A DNA stretch of 64,000 nucleotides, from positions 3,047,001 to 3,111,000 of the forward strand of contig NZ_CP109446.1 of the NCBI RefSeq assembly GCF_036227265.1, given 5' to 3'. Positions 18,607 through 27,158 of this stretch are shown here, piece by piece. The notes under the pieces were generated by a model. That model saw nothing but the letters and a program-made list of their open reading frames with translations. It was not told the origin of the DNA and ran no database searches. Both the position numbers and the translations under genes were made by a program. Source of the stretch: Streptomyces sp. NBC_01476 (GTDB taxonomy: Bacteria > Actinomycetota > Actinomycetes > Streptomycetales > Streptomycetaceae). The first letter of the stretch is position 1. Each line of letters begins with the position of its first letter.

Positions 18607-19872
18607 TCACCTGGTGGGACCGGAAGGTGACTGCGCGGTGAACTCCACCGGAAGCGTCCGCAGTCCGCGCATGATCAGGCCGCCGCGCCAGCGCAGTTCC
18701 GCCGGGTCGGCGCCGGAGCGCAGATCGGGCAGCCGGGTGAGCAGACGGGCCAGCGCCGTTCTTGCCTCCAGCCGGGCCAGCGGGGCGCCGAGGCAGTAGT
18801 GGATGCCGTGCCCGTAACCGAGGTGCGGGTTGTCCCGGCGGGCCAGGTCCAGGGTGTCGGGGCCGCCGAACCGGGCCGGGTCGCGGTCGGCGGCGGCGAG
18901 CACCACCAGGACCGGGTCGCCGGCCGCCACGGCCTGGCCGCCGATGGACAGCGGCTCGGTGGCGTAGCGCCAGGTGGCCATCTCGACCGGGCCGTCGTAG
19001 CGCAGCAGTTCCTCCACGGCGGTCTCCAGCAGGGCGCTCTCACCGCGGGCCAGCGACTCCTGGAGCGCGTGCCGCTCGGCGGGATGCCGCAGCAGGGTGT
19101 GCACGCCGTTGCCGATCAGATTCACCGTCGTCTCGAAGCCGGCGAAGAGCAGGATGAAGGCCATCGCGGCGACTTCGTTCCCGGTGAGGTGCTCGCCGTG
19201 GTCGCTGGCCCGGATCAGACCGGAGATCAGGTCGTCGCCGGGAGCGGAGTCGAGTCCGGCGCGCTTGCGGTGGATCAACTCGACCAGATAGGCCCGCATC
19301 CGCTTCACCGAACGGGCCACACCGCCCCGCGGCCCCTTCCCGTGCCGGATCATCATCCCGGCCCAGTCCCGGAAGTCGTCCTGGTCCTCCGCGGGCACCC
19401 CCAGCAGGTCGCAGATCGCGTAGATCGGCAGCGGGAAGGCGAACTCGTGGATCAGGTCGGCCTCCCCGCGCCCGGCGAAGCCGTCGATGAAACGGTCCGT
19501 CAGCTCCGCCACCCGCGGGGCGAACTCGGCCACCCGCCGCGGGGTGAACGCCTTCGACACCAGCCGCCGCAGCCGGGTGTGGTCCGGCGGGTCGATGTTC
19601 AGCAGATGCGTCATCAGATCGGCGCTGCGCTCCCCGGGGATCCCGGTCTTCCCCCGCGACTCCCCCACGTGGTGCACCGGGTTCTTGCTCAGCCGGGCGT
19701 CCGCCAGCGCCTCCCGCGCGTCGCCGTACCGCGTCACCAGCCAGGCGTTCACCCCGCTGGGCAACTCGGTCCAGCGCACCGGCGCGTGCTCCCGCAGCCA
19801 CGCGTACGCCGGATAGGGGTCGGTGGCGAACTCCCAGGTGAAGAGGGCGGGCATGCCGGATTCACGGTCCAT
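18607..19872 (-). CDS. cytochrome P450 (CYP107-like)
   Basis: A 421-aa soluble bacterial P450. The I-helix oxygen-binding motif is LLFAGFETTVN, the ExxR pair lies in ETAVEELLRYDGP, and the heme loop GYGHGIHYCLGAPLAR carries the cysteine thiolate ligand. Overall it resembles the CYP107 family; the S. coelicolor gene at this place is CYP107P1 (from memory). No ferredoxin or biosynthetic genes adjoin it, so the substrate is unknown. I chose ATG 19872 (MDRESGMPALFTWEF) because GGGGGTGA lies eight bases upstream; a GTG at 19884 overlaps that site. Confidence 0.9.
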   Translation of the reverse strand: MDRESGMPALFTWEFATDPYPAYAWLREHAPVRWTELPSGVNAWLVTRYGDAREALADARLSKNPVHHVGESRGKTGIPGERSADLMTHLLNIDPPDHTRLRRLVSKAFTPRRVAEFAPRVAELTDRFIDGFAGRGEADLIHEFAFPLPIYAICDLLGVPAEDQDDFRDWAGMMIRHGKGPRGGVARSVKRMRAYLVELIHRKRAGLDSAPGDDLISGLIRASDHGEHLTGNEVAAMAFILLFAGFETTVNLIGNGVHTLLRHPAERHALQESLARGESALLETAVEELLRYDGPVEMATWRYATEPLSIGGQAVAAGDPVLVVLAAADRDPARFGGPDTLDLARRDNPHLGYGHGIHYCLGAPLARLEARTALARLLTRLPDLRSGADPAELRWRGGLIMRGLRTLPVEFTAQSPSGPTR

Positions 19873-19979
19873 CGGCTGAGTCACCCCCCGACGTTACTCA
19901 TCCGGGCCCGGCCCGGTCGTCCCGGTCTGCTGGTCCCGCCCCAGCCACGGCGGGCCCGGCCCGTACCGGCACCGGTGCC

Positions 19980-20678
19980 TCAGACCGCGGCGGCCAGGGC
20001 CTCGCGGGAGAGGCGGTCGGCCAGGCGGGTGGTCTCGGGCAGGCGGTAGGCGGGGGCGAGGGAGAGGACATGGGCGGTGGCCGTGGGCAGATCGATGAGG
20101 TGGCCGGTGGAGACATAGACGGGGTTGACGCCGCTTTGGGTACGCAGCGCGCGGCCGACGGTCTCACCGTTGTCGGTCAGACCGGCCCAGGACCCGCGTG
20201 CGTCCGCGAGGGCGGCCGGATCGTGGCGCCCGGTGAAAGGGGTCTTGGCGACGCCTGCGGTGGGCAGGCCGGTGAGCACGCCGAGGTGGCAGGCGAGCCC
20301 GAAGCGACGCGGGTGGGCGAGGCCGTGACCGTCGCAGAGCAGCAGTTCCGGCGTGGTGCGCAGAGCCCGCAGCGCCTCGACGAGGACGGGGAGTTCGCGG
20401 AAGGCGAAGAGGCCGGGGAGATACGGGAAGGTGGTGGTCGCGGTGGCAGTGGCACACTCGACCACGGCGAGGGTGGCCGTGTCGATGACCACGACCGCGG
20501 CCGCCACGAGATCGCCGGTGCCGCTTCCGTCGCCCGCGTAGGCGACGTCGAGCCCGGCGACGGTGCGGGGCGCGGCCGGACCGGGGCCCCGGTGGTCGGC
20601 CAGTGGGCGCAGCCGGTCCTGGAGGGCGAGCGCCTCGGCCTCGCCGGCCGGCCAGGCGTGCGGTACGTCCACGCGCAT
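19980..20678 (-). CDS. nfi: endonuclease V (deoxyinosine 3' endonuclease)
   Basis: A 232-aa nuclease that nicks DNA (or RNA) one base 3' to deaminated adenine (inosine). Motifs: VAGLDVAYAGDG with the first catalytic Asp, ATTTFPYLPGLFAFRELP (the base-recognition PYxPxxLxxRE wedge), LLLCDGHGLAHPRRFGLACHLG and GVAKTPFTG. It begins four bases after the mazG stop, so both genome-sanitation genes share an operon. Confidence 0.92.
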   Translation of the reverse strand: MRVDVPHAWPAGEAEALALQDRLRPLADHRGPGPAAPRTVAGLDVAYAGDGSGTGDLVAAAVVVIDTATLAVVECATATATTTFPYLPGLFAFRELPVLVEALRALRTTPELLLCDGHGLAHPRRFGLACHLGVLTGLPTAGVAKTPFTGRHDPAALADARGSWAGLTDNGETVGRALRTQSGVNPVYVSTGHLIDLPTATAHVLSLAPAYRLPETTRLADRLSREALAAAV

Positions 20679-20682
20679 CCGG

Positions 20683-21819
20683 CTACCGCTCCCCTTGCTC
20701 TTCTTGTCCCTCTTGTTCTTGCGCCGCCTGTCCTTCTGCCGCGCTGCTGTGGTCCGTCGGGGTGGGGTCGCCGGCCGGGGCGCCGCGCCGCTCCGCCTCC
20801 GCCGCCCGTATCGCCGCCCGGTAGCGGCGGGCCGCGTGCCGCAGGGCCGCCTCGGGGTCGATGCCCGCGGCCTGGGCGGCGGCGGCTTCGGCCAGCAGGT
20901 GGTCGCCGAGGTGCGCTTCGTCGTCGTACAGCGGCGCCGGCGGGGTGACCGGCAGCGGCAGGCCGGCGCCCCGGGCGCGGGACGCGAGCTTGGCGGCCAG
21001 GGCGAGCGCGGGAGAGGCGGGCGGGACGCCGTCGGTGACCGACTCCCGGGCCTTCTCCACGCCCTTGAGCCGCAGCCAGTTCTCCTGCACCTGCTCGGGA
21101 GTCTCGGCCACCTCGTCCCCGTAGATGTGCGGGTGGCGGTGGACGAGCTTGGCGACGAGCCCGGCGGCCACGTCGTCGATCCCGAACGGCTCCTCGGGGT
21201 GGCCCTCGGCGATCGCGGCGTGGAAGACGACCTGGAGCAGGACGTCCCCCAGCTCCTCGCGGATCGCCTCCCGGTCACCCTCCTCGATCGCCTCGACCAG
21301 TTCGTACATCTCCTCGATGCCGTACTTGGCCAGCTCCTCGTGGGTGCGCAGGCTGCTCCACGGGCATTCGGCCCTGATCCGGTCCATCACCTGGACCAGG
21401 TCGAGCAGGCGGGCGCCCGGCAGGTCGTACGAGCCGGGCAGCAGCTCCAGGTCGGGCATCGCGACCCGCCCCGAGCCGCCGAGCCGGGCCAGCTCGTCGG
21501 TGACGGCGGGGGCCGCGCCGCCCGACGGCGGCAGATAGACCACCGTGCGGCCGCCGGCGGTCGCGTCCACCAGTTCCTGGCCGCCGGGGTCCGCGGTCTC
21601 CACCGCGACGCCGGCCTCCCGCAGATACGGCAGGTGCGGGTGCTCCGGGTCGGGGCACACCACCCGGTCCGCGTCGTGCAGCACCTGCCAGGCCGGCCAG
21701 GAGAGCTGACCGGGGGCGACCCGGTGGCTGGTGGTGAGCAGCACCAGGCGGCCCGGCGCGGGGGTGGTGTCGCCGTCCGGGGTGGCGGCTGAGGTGGCGG
21801 CGGTCTCTACGTGCTTCAC
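20683..21819 (-). CDS. mazG: MazG nucleoside triphosphate pyrophosphohydrolase
   Basis: A 378-aa enzyme that hydrolyses (aberrant) NTPs to NMP and pyrophosphate. An N-terminal ~120-residue region resembles a tetrapyrrole-methylase-like fold (VVCPDPEHPHLPYLREAGV), as in actinobacterial and Bacillus MazG. The MazG domain is central (ECPWSSLRTHEELAKYGIEE, EExxE and ELGDVLLQ), followed by a second helical part and an acidic, Gln-rich tail. The start is uncertain: GTG 21819 gives MKHVETAATS but its GAGGT lies only a base or two away. It is coupled to nfi. Confidence 0.88.
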   Translation of the reverse strand: MKHVETAATSAATPDGDTTPAPGRLVLLTTSHRVAPGQLSWPAWQVLHDADRVVCPDPEHPHLPYLREAGVAVETADPGGQELVDATAGGRTVVYLPPSGGAAPAVTDELARLGGSGRVAMPDLELLPGSYDLPGARLLDLVQVMDRIRAECPWSSLRTHEELAKYGIEEMYELVEAIEEGDREAIREELGDVLLQVVFHAAIAEGHPEEPFGIDDVAAGLVAKLVHRHPHIYGDEVAETPEQVQENWLRLKGVEKARESVTDGVPPASPALALAAKLASRARGAGLPLPVTPPAPLYDDEAHLGDHLLAEAAAAQAAGIDPEAALRHAARRYRAAIRAAEAERRGAPAGDPTPTDHSSAAEGQAAQEQEGQEEQGER

Positions 21820-21880
21820 ACCTCGAACGTACCCCGGACCACCGACAGAGCGATCACCGCGGCCGGACCGGCCACCACCG

Positions 21881-22564
21881 TCAGGAGGCGGTGGCGGCGG
21901 CGTCGCCCCCGTCGGCGGTGGCGGCGGCCGCGATCGGCGTCTTGTTGACCACCCACGGGTCGTTGCCGGCGCCGATGGTCGCCTTCTTGGCGTCCCAGGT
22001 GCCGTACCGCGGGTTGATGTGCACGCCGACCGAGGTGCCGGTCTTGGCGAGGGTCTGGGTGAGGGCGGTGATGCCGCCGTCGCTGCCGGGCTGGTAGCCG
22101 AGGCTCTGCACGAGCTTGCTGGAGGCCACGTCCCGGTAGAAGAAGTGGTCGATGTCGCCGGACGCCACGCCGTACTGGGTGAGCAGCGTGCTGTCCAGCT
22201 GGGCCTCGTTCCCGTTGAACTGGTCGAGCGCCGCCTGCCGGTCGCGCTGCACCTCGCTGTCGCTGACCGTGATGTGCTTGTCGGTGAGCGCCTGGGCGAG
22301 TACCTGGTCCTCCACCAGCCGGTCCAGCATCTGCGTGGAGAGATCGCCGGCCGAGTCCAGCAACTGCTGTCCCTGCGGGGACTTCGCCACCGCGGTACGC
22401 AGCTCGTTGACCTCCGACTGCAGCGAGGAGACGGTGATCCGCTGGTCGCCGACCACCGCCGCGGCGCCCGCGTGGGCCGGTCCCGAGCCGCACGCGGTGA
22501 GGGCCGGGGAGGCGAGCAGCAGCCCGAGGGCGGCGACGGAGACGGCGGTACGGCGGCGGACCAT
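21881..22564 (-). CDS. SurA N-terminal-domain lipoprotein
   Basis: A 227-aa exported lipoprotein. The signal peptide ends in the lipobox LTAC (Cys near residue 24), and the region VVGDQRITVSSLQSEVNELR through LDRLVEDQVLAQALTD resembles the N-terminal chaperone domain of SurA. No PPIase (parvulin) domain follows, so it may act as a holdase for secreted proteins. ATG 22564 has GGGAGG six bases upstream; longer in-frame starts lie before that site. Its gene faces the mazG operon in the same direction. Confidence 0.87.
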   Translation of the reverse strand: MVRRRTAVSVAALGLLLASPALTACGSGPAHAGAAAVVGDQRITVSSLQSEVNELRTAVAKSPQGQQLLDSAGDLSTQMLDRLVEDQVLAQALTDKHITVSDSEVQRDRQAALDQFNGNEAQLDSTLLTQYGVASGDIDHFFYRDVASSKLVQSLGYQPGSDGGITALTQTLAKTGTSVGVHINPRYGTWDAKKATIGAGNDPWVVNKTPIAAAATADGGDAAATAS

Positions 22565-22812
22565 GGTGCCTCCCGGCGAGGAACGAGCCTCGCGAAGCTG
22601 ACGTGGCGACATTGATCGATCGTGCATGAGGATATTGAGCCGGGGCCATGGATATCCAGCACTCTGCCGAACGTGATCCCTCCGGGACGCTGCCTGTGCG
22701 TGCGCTGTGGGCCGTCCCGGCGGTGTCGCGGGGGCCTCACGGCGTGCTCGCGGGTGTTCTTACGGCGTCCTTGCGGGGGCACTGCGGGCGGCTCGGTTGG
22801 GGGTGCGGCGGC
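22565..22812. other. gene-free region with weak dyads
   Basis: Contains GGATAT at 22630-22635 and its complement ATATCC at 22652-22657, upstream of the SurA-like lipoprotein, plus an alternating GATCGATC. The stretch 22737-22785 holds an imperfect ~23-bp repeat beginning ACGGCGT. No gene is supported. Confidence 0.3.
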
Positions 22813-23260
22813 TCAGCCGCCGGCAGCCGGGGCGAAGAGATAGCGGTCCATCATGAGCGCGGCGTCGGCGAGGATCTCGGGGTCGCCCTCGGCGTTGTCG
22901 CGGAAGGCGAGGTCGAGCAGATGGGCGCCGACCTCCACGGCGAGCCGCGCGCGGCGGCGGGACCGCTCGGTGTCGGGAAGCGCGTAGCCGCGCACCAGGG
23001 CCGCGTGCACCCACTCGGCGATCTCGTCGTCCGCCTGCCGGCCGTCCTCCTTGACCGAGGCCAAGCGCGGCCCGTGGTACCAGACCTGGCGGTAGCCCGG
23101 CTCCTCGCGGAAGCGGTCCGCGTAGGCGGCGAGCAGTCTGCCGAGCAGCTCCTGGGACCGCTCGGGAAAGGGCTCGCCGGTGATCCGCTCGGCGATCGCC
23201 ACGTCCGTCCGCAGCCAGCGGCGGGCAAGGTCGGCAGCGATCGCCTCCTTCCGGCCGCGC
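22813..23260 (-). pseudogene. TetR/AcrR regulator remnant lacking the DNA-binding domain
   Basis: About 149 codons match the last helix of a TetR HTH (RGRKEAIAADLARRWL) and the whole ligand-binding domain (EEPGYRQVWYHGPRL, DDEIAEWVHAALVRGYALPD, ARLAVEVGAHLLDLAF). The ~45 N-terminal residues that should form the helix-turn-helix are absent: upstream of about 23260 the frame reads through sequence belonging to the opposite-strand MFS remnant. There is no credible start with a ribosome binding site. I read it as a truncated pseudogene whose 5' end was lost together with that of the divergent transporter. Confidence 0.75.
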
Positions 23261-23270
23261 GCCGAAGGGG

Positions 23271-23962
23271 CCTCCCCCACCTGGACGACGCTGCGCCGCG
23301 ACACCACCGAGGGTGTCCGCTGGCTCTGGCGGCACCGGCTGCTGCGCCGGCTCTGCCTGGTGGCCGGGATGAGCATGCTGGTCGACGGGGGGCTGATCGC
23401 CATCCTGGTGCTCTACGCCCGGCAGCTCCTCGGCCTGGGCAGCCTGGGCTTCGGTCTGCTGGTGGCGTGCTTCGCGCTCGGCGGGGTGGCGGGAGCGATG
23501 GCGGCCCCGGCGCTGACCGCGCGCTTCGGCGCCGCCCGGATCCTGAAGCTGACCGTCGTGGGATCGGCCCTGGCCGTCGCTGCCGCGGGCGGCGCGGGCT
23601 CGGGTGTCACGGCGGGTCTGTTCGTCGCCGGCTACGGGGCGGTGAATCTGGCCTGGACCGTCACCGCGGTGTCCCTGCGCCAGTCCCTGGTCCCGCCCGA
23701 ACTGCTCGGCCGGGTCGCCATGGCCTACCAGATGGTGACCGGCGGCGGCACCGCGCTGGGTGCCGCCGCGGCCGGTTTCACGGCCCGCACGTTCGGGCTG
23801 CGGGCCCCTTTCTACGCCGGGGGCCTCGTCCTCGCCGCCGCCGCACTGATCAGCACCCGGCCCACCGGGCGGGCCGCCCCGGTCGCCGGGTCGGCGACGC
23901 GGTCCACCGGACCGTCCCAGGGCCCCGCGTCCGCGCCCGCGGGCGACACCGAGGCCCGCTGA
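23271..23962 (+). pseudogene. MFS transporter remnant, C-terminal half only
   Basis: From TEGVRWLWRHRLLRRL onward the frame encodes six hydrophobic segments typical of transmembrane helices 7-12 of an MFS_3-type efflux protein (for example AGMSMLVDGGLIAILVLYA, GLLVACFALGGVAGAM, VAMAYQMVTGGGTALGAA). The six N-terminal helices and the start are missing. Upstream the frame runs antisense into the TetR remnant. A full-length protein would be about 400 aa; 230 remain. Very likely non-functional. Confidence 0.75.
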
Positions 23963-23977
23963 GGCGCGATGCCGGGA

Positions 23978-24763
23978 TCAGCCACCGCACTGGGCGAGCA
24001 TCGCCTGCTTGTCCGCAGTGGTCACCGGCAGCTCGTACTTGAGCGACACCTGCGCGATCCGTACCGCGTACGAGCACCGGATCTGCTTGTTCGGCGGCAG
24101 CCAGCTCGCCGCTCCCGAATCGCTCTTGGCACCGTTGGAGGGGCCGTCCACCGGGATCAGGTTGAGCGGGTCGTTGGCGATCTCCTCGCGCTTGTCCTTG
24201 CTCCAGTGCGCGGCGCCCATCTGCCAGTCGTACGACAGCGGCATCACATGGTCGATCTGCACAGCGGTGGCCTTGGCCTTGGTCCAGTGGATGACCTTGC
24301 CGGTGTAGGGGTCGTCCAGCGTCATGGACATCAGCACGCACGTCGAACCGGACCGGTACTTGATGTCGTCGCCGTCCCGCTTCAGGACGTCGTTACGGGT
24401 GTCGCAGCCGTTGCGCGCGAAGGCCACGTCGGGTGCGGAGTCCATCCAGGCGGAGCCGAACTTGTCCCGTGCGTAACCCGTCTTGGGGCCCCGCCCTTTG
24501 GTCGCCACCTTGTTGATCAGGGTGCGCGCCTTCGCCTTGTCCGCGGCCGAGGTGATGGCGGCCAGGCCGGTCTTGGTGCCGTCGGGGTTGTCCAGCGGGC
24601 TGACCGCCCGGCCGTTGCTCACTACGGGGCCGCTGCCGGCGCTGGTCGGGCCGCCGCTGCCCGGTCCCTCGACGCCGATCGTGGTGTCCTTGCAGCCCGC
24701 GACGCCGAGCACCGCGGTGAGCACCGCTGCGCAGGCGAGGGATCTGGATATCCGTGTGTCCAT
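23978..24763 (-). CDS. secreted HNH endonuclease lipoprotein (DUF1524-like)
   Basis: A 261-aa protein with a lipoprotein signal peptide (lipobox GVAGC, Cys near 24). The nuclease core includes the mid-region GKVIHWTKAKATAVQIDHV with the metal-binding D-H, followed by PLSYDWQMGA and DPLNLIPVDGPSNGAKSD, the N...N/K part of the beta-beta-alpha metal fold. Actinobacterial members are secreted and are presumed to degrade extracellular DNA. ATG 24763 follows GAGGTGG by five bases, a strong site. It sits just downstream of the MFS remnant on the opposite strand. Confidence 0.88.
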   Translation of the reverse strand: MDTRISRSLACAAVLTAVLGVAGCKDTTIGVEGPGSGGPTSAGSGPVVSNGRAVSPLDNPDGTKTGLAAITSAADKAKARTLINKVATKGRGPKTGYARDKFGSAWMDSAPDVAFARNGCDTRNDVLKRDGDDIKYRSGSTCVLMSMTLDDPYTGKVIHWTKAKATAVQIDHVMPLSYDWQMGAAHWSKDKREEIANDPLNLIPVDGPSNGAKSDSGAASWLPPNKQIRCSYAVRIAQVSLKYELPVTTADKQAMLAQCGG

Positions 24764-24943
24764 CTGCCACCTCGTGGTGTGTGCGGTGCGCTACATGCGT
24801 TCATCAGGGAATCTGCCCCGACTGGGGGAAATCAGAGCGGAGTTGGGGCGTGCCGGTCCAGGGCGGGGGTCGGGGGGCGGGGGAGGCCGGGTCCGTGGTG
24901 CCGGTCGTCGGGCGTCGGGTGCTGCGTGCTGCGTGCTGTTGTC

Positions 24944-26470
24944 CTAACCCTGGACCCGGCCCAGCCAGGAGAGCGTGCGGCGGATCTCGGTGGGGAACGG
25001 GTGGTGCGGGCCGTGCACCCGCTCCGCGTCATAGAGGAGACGGGTGAGGACCTCCCGGGCGCCGGCCCGGTCACCGGCGGAGAGCAGGAGGTGGCCGATC
25101 CGGCGTCTGATGTCCAGCGGCACGGCCGGACCGGTGCCGGCGTACCGCTCGAAGTACGGCAGCAGGATCCGGTACTCGCCCAGGGCCGCGTTGGTGTCCC
25201 CCAGTTGCTCCAGGCACTGCGCCGCCTCGTAGCGGAACTGCAGCGCCTGGCGGTCCGCTCCTCCGTACTGCGCGGCGAACTCCTCCGACAGCCGCCGCAG
25301 TTCCGGCAGCGCCCTGCGGTACTGGCCGTCCTCCATCAACGTCGCCGCATACTGCTTGCGCAGCGCCCGCAGCACCGGTGACCCCTCGCCGTGCTGCCGG
25401 GCCGCCGCCGGGATGATGCCGCCCAGCATGTCCACCGCCTGGGTGATCCGGCCCGCGTCCAGCAGCCGTTTCACCTCGTCGACGGCGGCGGCCAGGTCGG
25501 CGCCCTTGGGTGCGGCGGCCGGCGGCGGGGCGGGATTCGCCGCCGGCGGCGCCGGCCGGTCCGGCCAGGGGGCGTGCGGGCGCAGGAACGGCCGGGTCGG
25601 GTCCATCGGTCCCAGCCGCGGCTGTCCGGTGCCCGCGGCAGGCAGCAGCGCGGCCAGCTCACGGAACACCTCCTGCGCCCCGGACGGCCGGGCCTGCGGG
25701 TCCTTGGCGAGCAGCCGCAGCACCAGGGACTCCAGCCGCTCCGGCACTTCGGGCCTGACCTGCCGCAGCGGCAGCGGCGCCTCGTACAGGTGGCGGTGCA
25801 GCACCCCGAGCGCGGTCGACCCCTCGAACGGCACGTGGCCGCTGAGCAGTTCGTGCAGCAGCACGCCGAGCGCGTACAGGTCGGTGCGCGGTCCGACGGC
25901 GCCACCCATGGCCTGCTCCGGTGCCATGTAGGCGGGGCTGCCGATCGGCGAACCGGTGTGGGTCAGCCGGGTGGTGTCGGTGTCCATCACGGACGCCACG
26001 CCCAGGTCGAGCACGGTGAGGGTGCCGTCCGGCTTCACCATCACATTGCGCGGCTTGAGGTCCCGGTGGACGATCGGCACCGCGTGCACGGCGGAGAGCA
26101 CCCCGCAGAGCTGCGCGGCCACCGACACCGCCCACGGCCAGGGGTAGGGGTCGTGCTCAGCGAGGTGGTCGCCGAGGTCGGCGCCCTCCACGTACTGCAT
26201 CACCAGGTAGAGCTCGTCGCCGTCCCCGCCGGCGTCGTGCACGGTGACCAGCCCGGGGTGGTCCACCTGCGCGGTGACCCGGCACTCCCGGTCGAACCGC
26301 CGCCGCAGCTCGGTGGCGTCCTCGCCTGCCGCCACCCGGTCGGGCCGCAGCAGCTTCACCGCGACCCTGCGGTCCAGCCGCCGGTCGTAGGCGGTCCACA
26401 CCTGGCCCATACCGCCTTGCCCGATGACACTCGCCAGCTCGTACCGACCGGCTATGAGCCGACCGATCAC
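24944..26470 (-). CDS. Hanks-type serine/threonine protein kinase with C-terminal TPR-like region
   Basis: A 508-aa soluble kinase. Domain 1 (residues ~8-270) has GQGGMGQV, the invariant Lys in VAVKLL, catalytic VHRDLKPRNVMV, DLG in VLDLGVASVMD (a DFG variant) and SPAYMAPEQAMGG. A Pro/Ala linker follows. Domain 2 (~325-508) is helical with tetratricopeptide-like pairs (YRRALPELRRLSEEFA, ALGEYRILLPYFERY), probably for partner binding. There is no membrane segment or PASTA domain. Its GTG start overlaps the stop of the upstream membrane-protein gene (GTGA), so the two are co-translated. Confidence 0.92.
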   Translation of the reverse strand: MIGRLIAGRYELASVIGQGGMGQVWTAYDRRLDRRVAVKLLRPDRVAAGEDATELRRRFDRECRVTAQVDHPGLVTVHDAGGDGDELYLVMQYVEGADLGDHLAEHDPYPWPWAVSVAAQLCGVLSAVHAVPIVHRDLKPRNVMVKPDGTLTVLDLGVASVMDTDTTRLTHTGSPIGSPAYMAPEQAMGGAVGPRTDLYALGVLLHELLSGHVPFEGSTALGVLHRHLYEAPLPLRQVRPEVPERLESLVLRLLAKDPQARPSGAQEVFRELAALLPAAGTGQPRLGPMDPTRPFLRPHAPWPDRPAPPAANPAPPPAAAPKGADLAAAVDEVKRLLDAGRITQAVDMLGGIIPAAARQHGEGSPVLRALRKQYAATLMEDGQYRRALPELRRLSEEFAAQYGGADRQALQFRYEAAQCLEQLGDTNAALGEYRILLPYFERYAGTGPAVPLDIRRRIGHLLLSAGDRAGAREVLTRLLYDAERVHGPHHPFPTEIRRTLSWLGRVQG

Positions 26471-27054
26471 CGGCCCTCCTCCTTGCGGAGGTAGTCGCTC
26501 AGCTCGTCCAGCTCGGCACGGACCTGCTCGATCCGCGGGTGCGGGACCGTCGCGGCGGGCGGCCGGGGCGGAAGCGGAGGCGTCTGCGGAGGCGCGGGCC
26601 GGGGGTGACCGTAGCCGTAGGGCGGCTGCTGCGGTCGGGGGCCGGCCGGCGCCTGGGATATCCCGGAGGCGTACGGGTTTCCTTGCGCGTATCCGCCCGG
26701 GCCGGAGCGGACGACGAGCGGGGTGCCGGTCCGCCGGATGTCCATGACCAGGAAGTAGACCGGCGTACAGAACATGGCGAACACCAGCATCGTCCCGCCG
26801 GTGTTGGCCTGTTTGCTGTTGACGTCAGGGGAGTTGGAGAAGAGCACCAGGGCCACGATCGCGATGACCACGGTCACCGCAACCAGCACCCAGTCCACCG
26901 GCCGCTTGCGCACCAGGGCCAGCCGCAGGGTGGACCCCCAGGCGAGGAGCCCGAGGGAGACCACCGGCAGCACGGTGAAGACCACACGCAGCCCGATGAC
27001 GACCCCGCGGTGCTCGGGCCGGGGCGGCGGCAGAACTGTGCCGTGGCCGTACAT
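26467..27054 (-). CDS. small membrane protein coupled to the kinase
   Basis: A 195-aa protein with three hydrophobic segments (GLRVVFTVLPVVSLGLLAWG, WVLVAVTVVIAIVALVLF, GGTMLVFAMFCTPVYFLVM), then a Gly/Pro/Gln/Tyr-rich stretch (SQAPAGPRPQQPPYGYG) and a short C-terminal helix (IEQVRAELDELSDYLRKEE). Not in a family I can name. ATG 27054 has AGGAG seven bases upstream. The four-base overlap with the kinase suggests it docks the kinase at the membrane or is its substrate (inference). Confidence 0.8.
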   Translation of the reverse strand: MYGHGTVLPPPRPEHRGVVIGLRVVFTVLPVVSLGLLAWGSTLRLALVRKRPVDWVLVAVTVVIAIVALVLFSNSPDVNSKQANTGGTMLVFAMFCTPVYFLVMDIRRTGTPLVVRSGPGGYAQGNPYASGISQAPAGPRPQQPPYGYGHPRPAPPQTPPLPPRPPAATVPHPRIEQVRAELDELSDYLRKEEGR

Positions 27055-27158
27055 CGTGTGCTCCTGGTCGTCGAACGGTCGTCGGGGCGGTGGACTTGGC
27101 CAGAGCGTATCGGCCACGGCCGACAGCCGTCGCCCGCTCCCGCAAGACCTGTGGACAA

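Noticed and set aside
18607..19872. P450 as part of a biosynthetic cluster
   Set aside because: The neighbours are cell-wall hydrolases and DNA-sanitation genes; no ferredoxin, PKS, NRPS or terpene gene is near.
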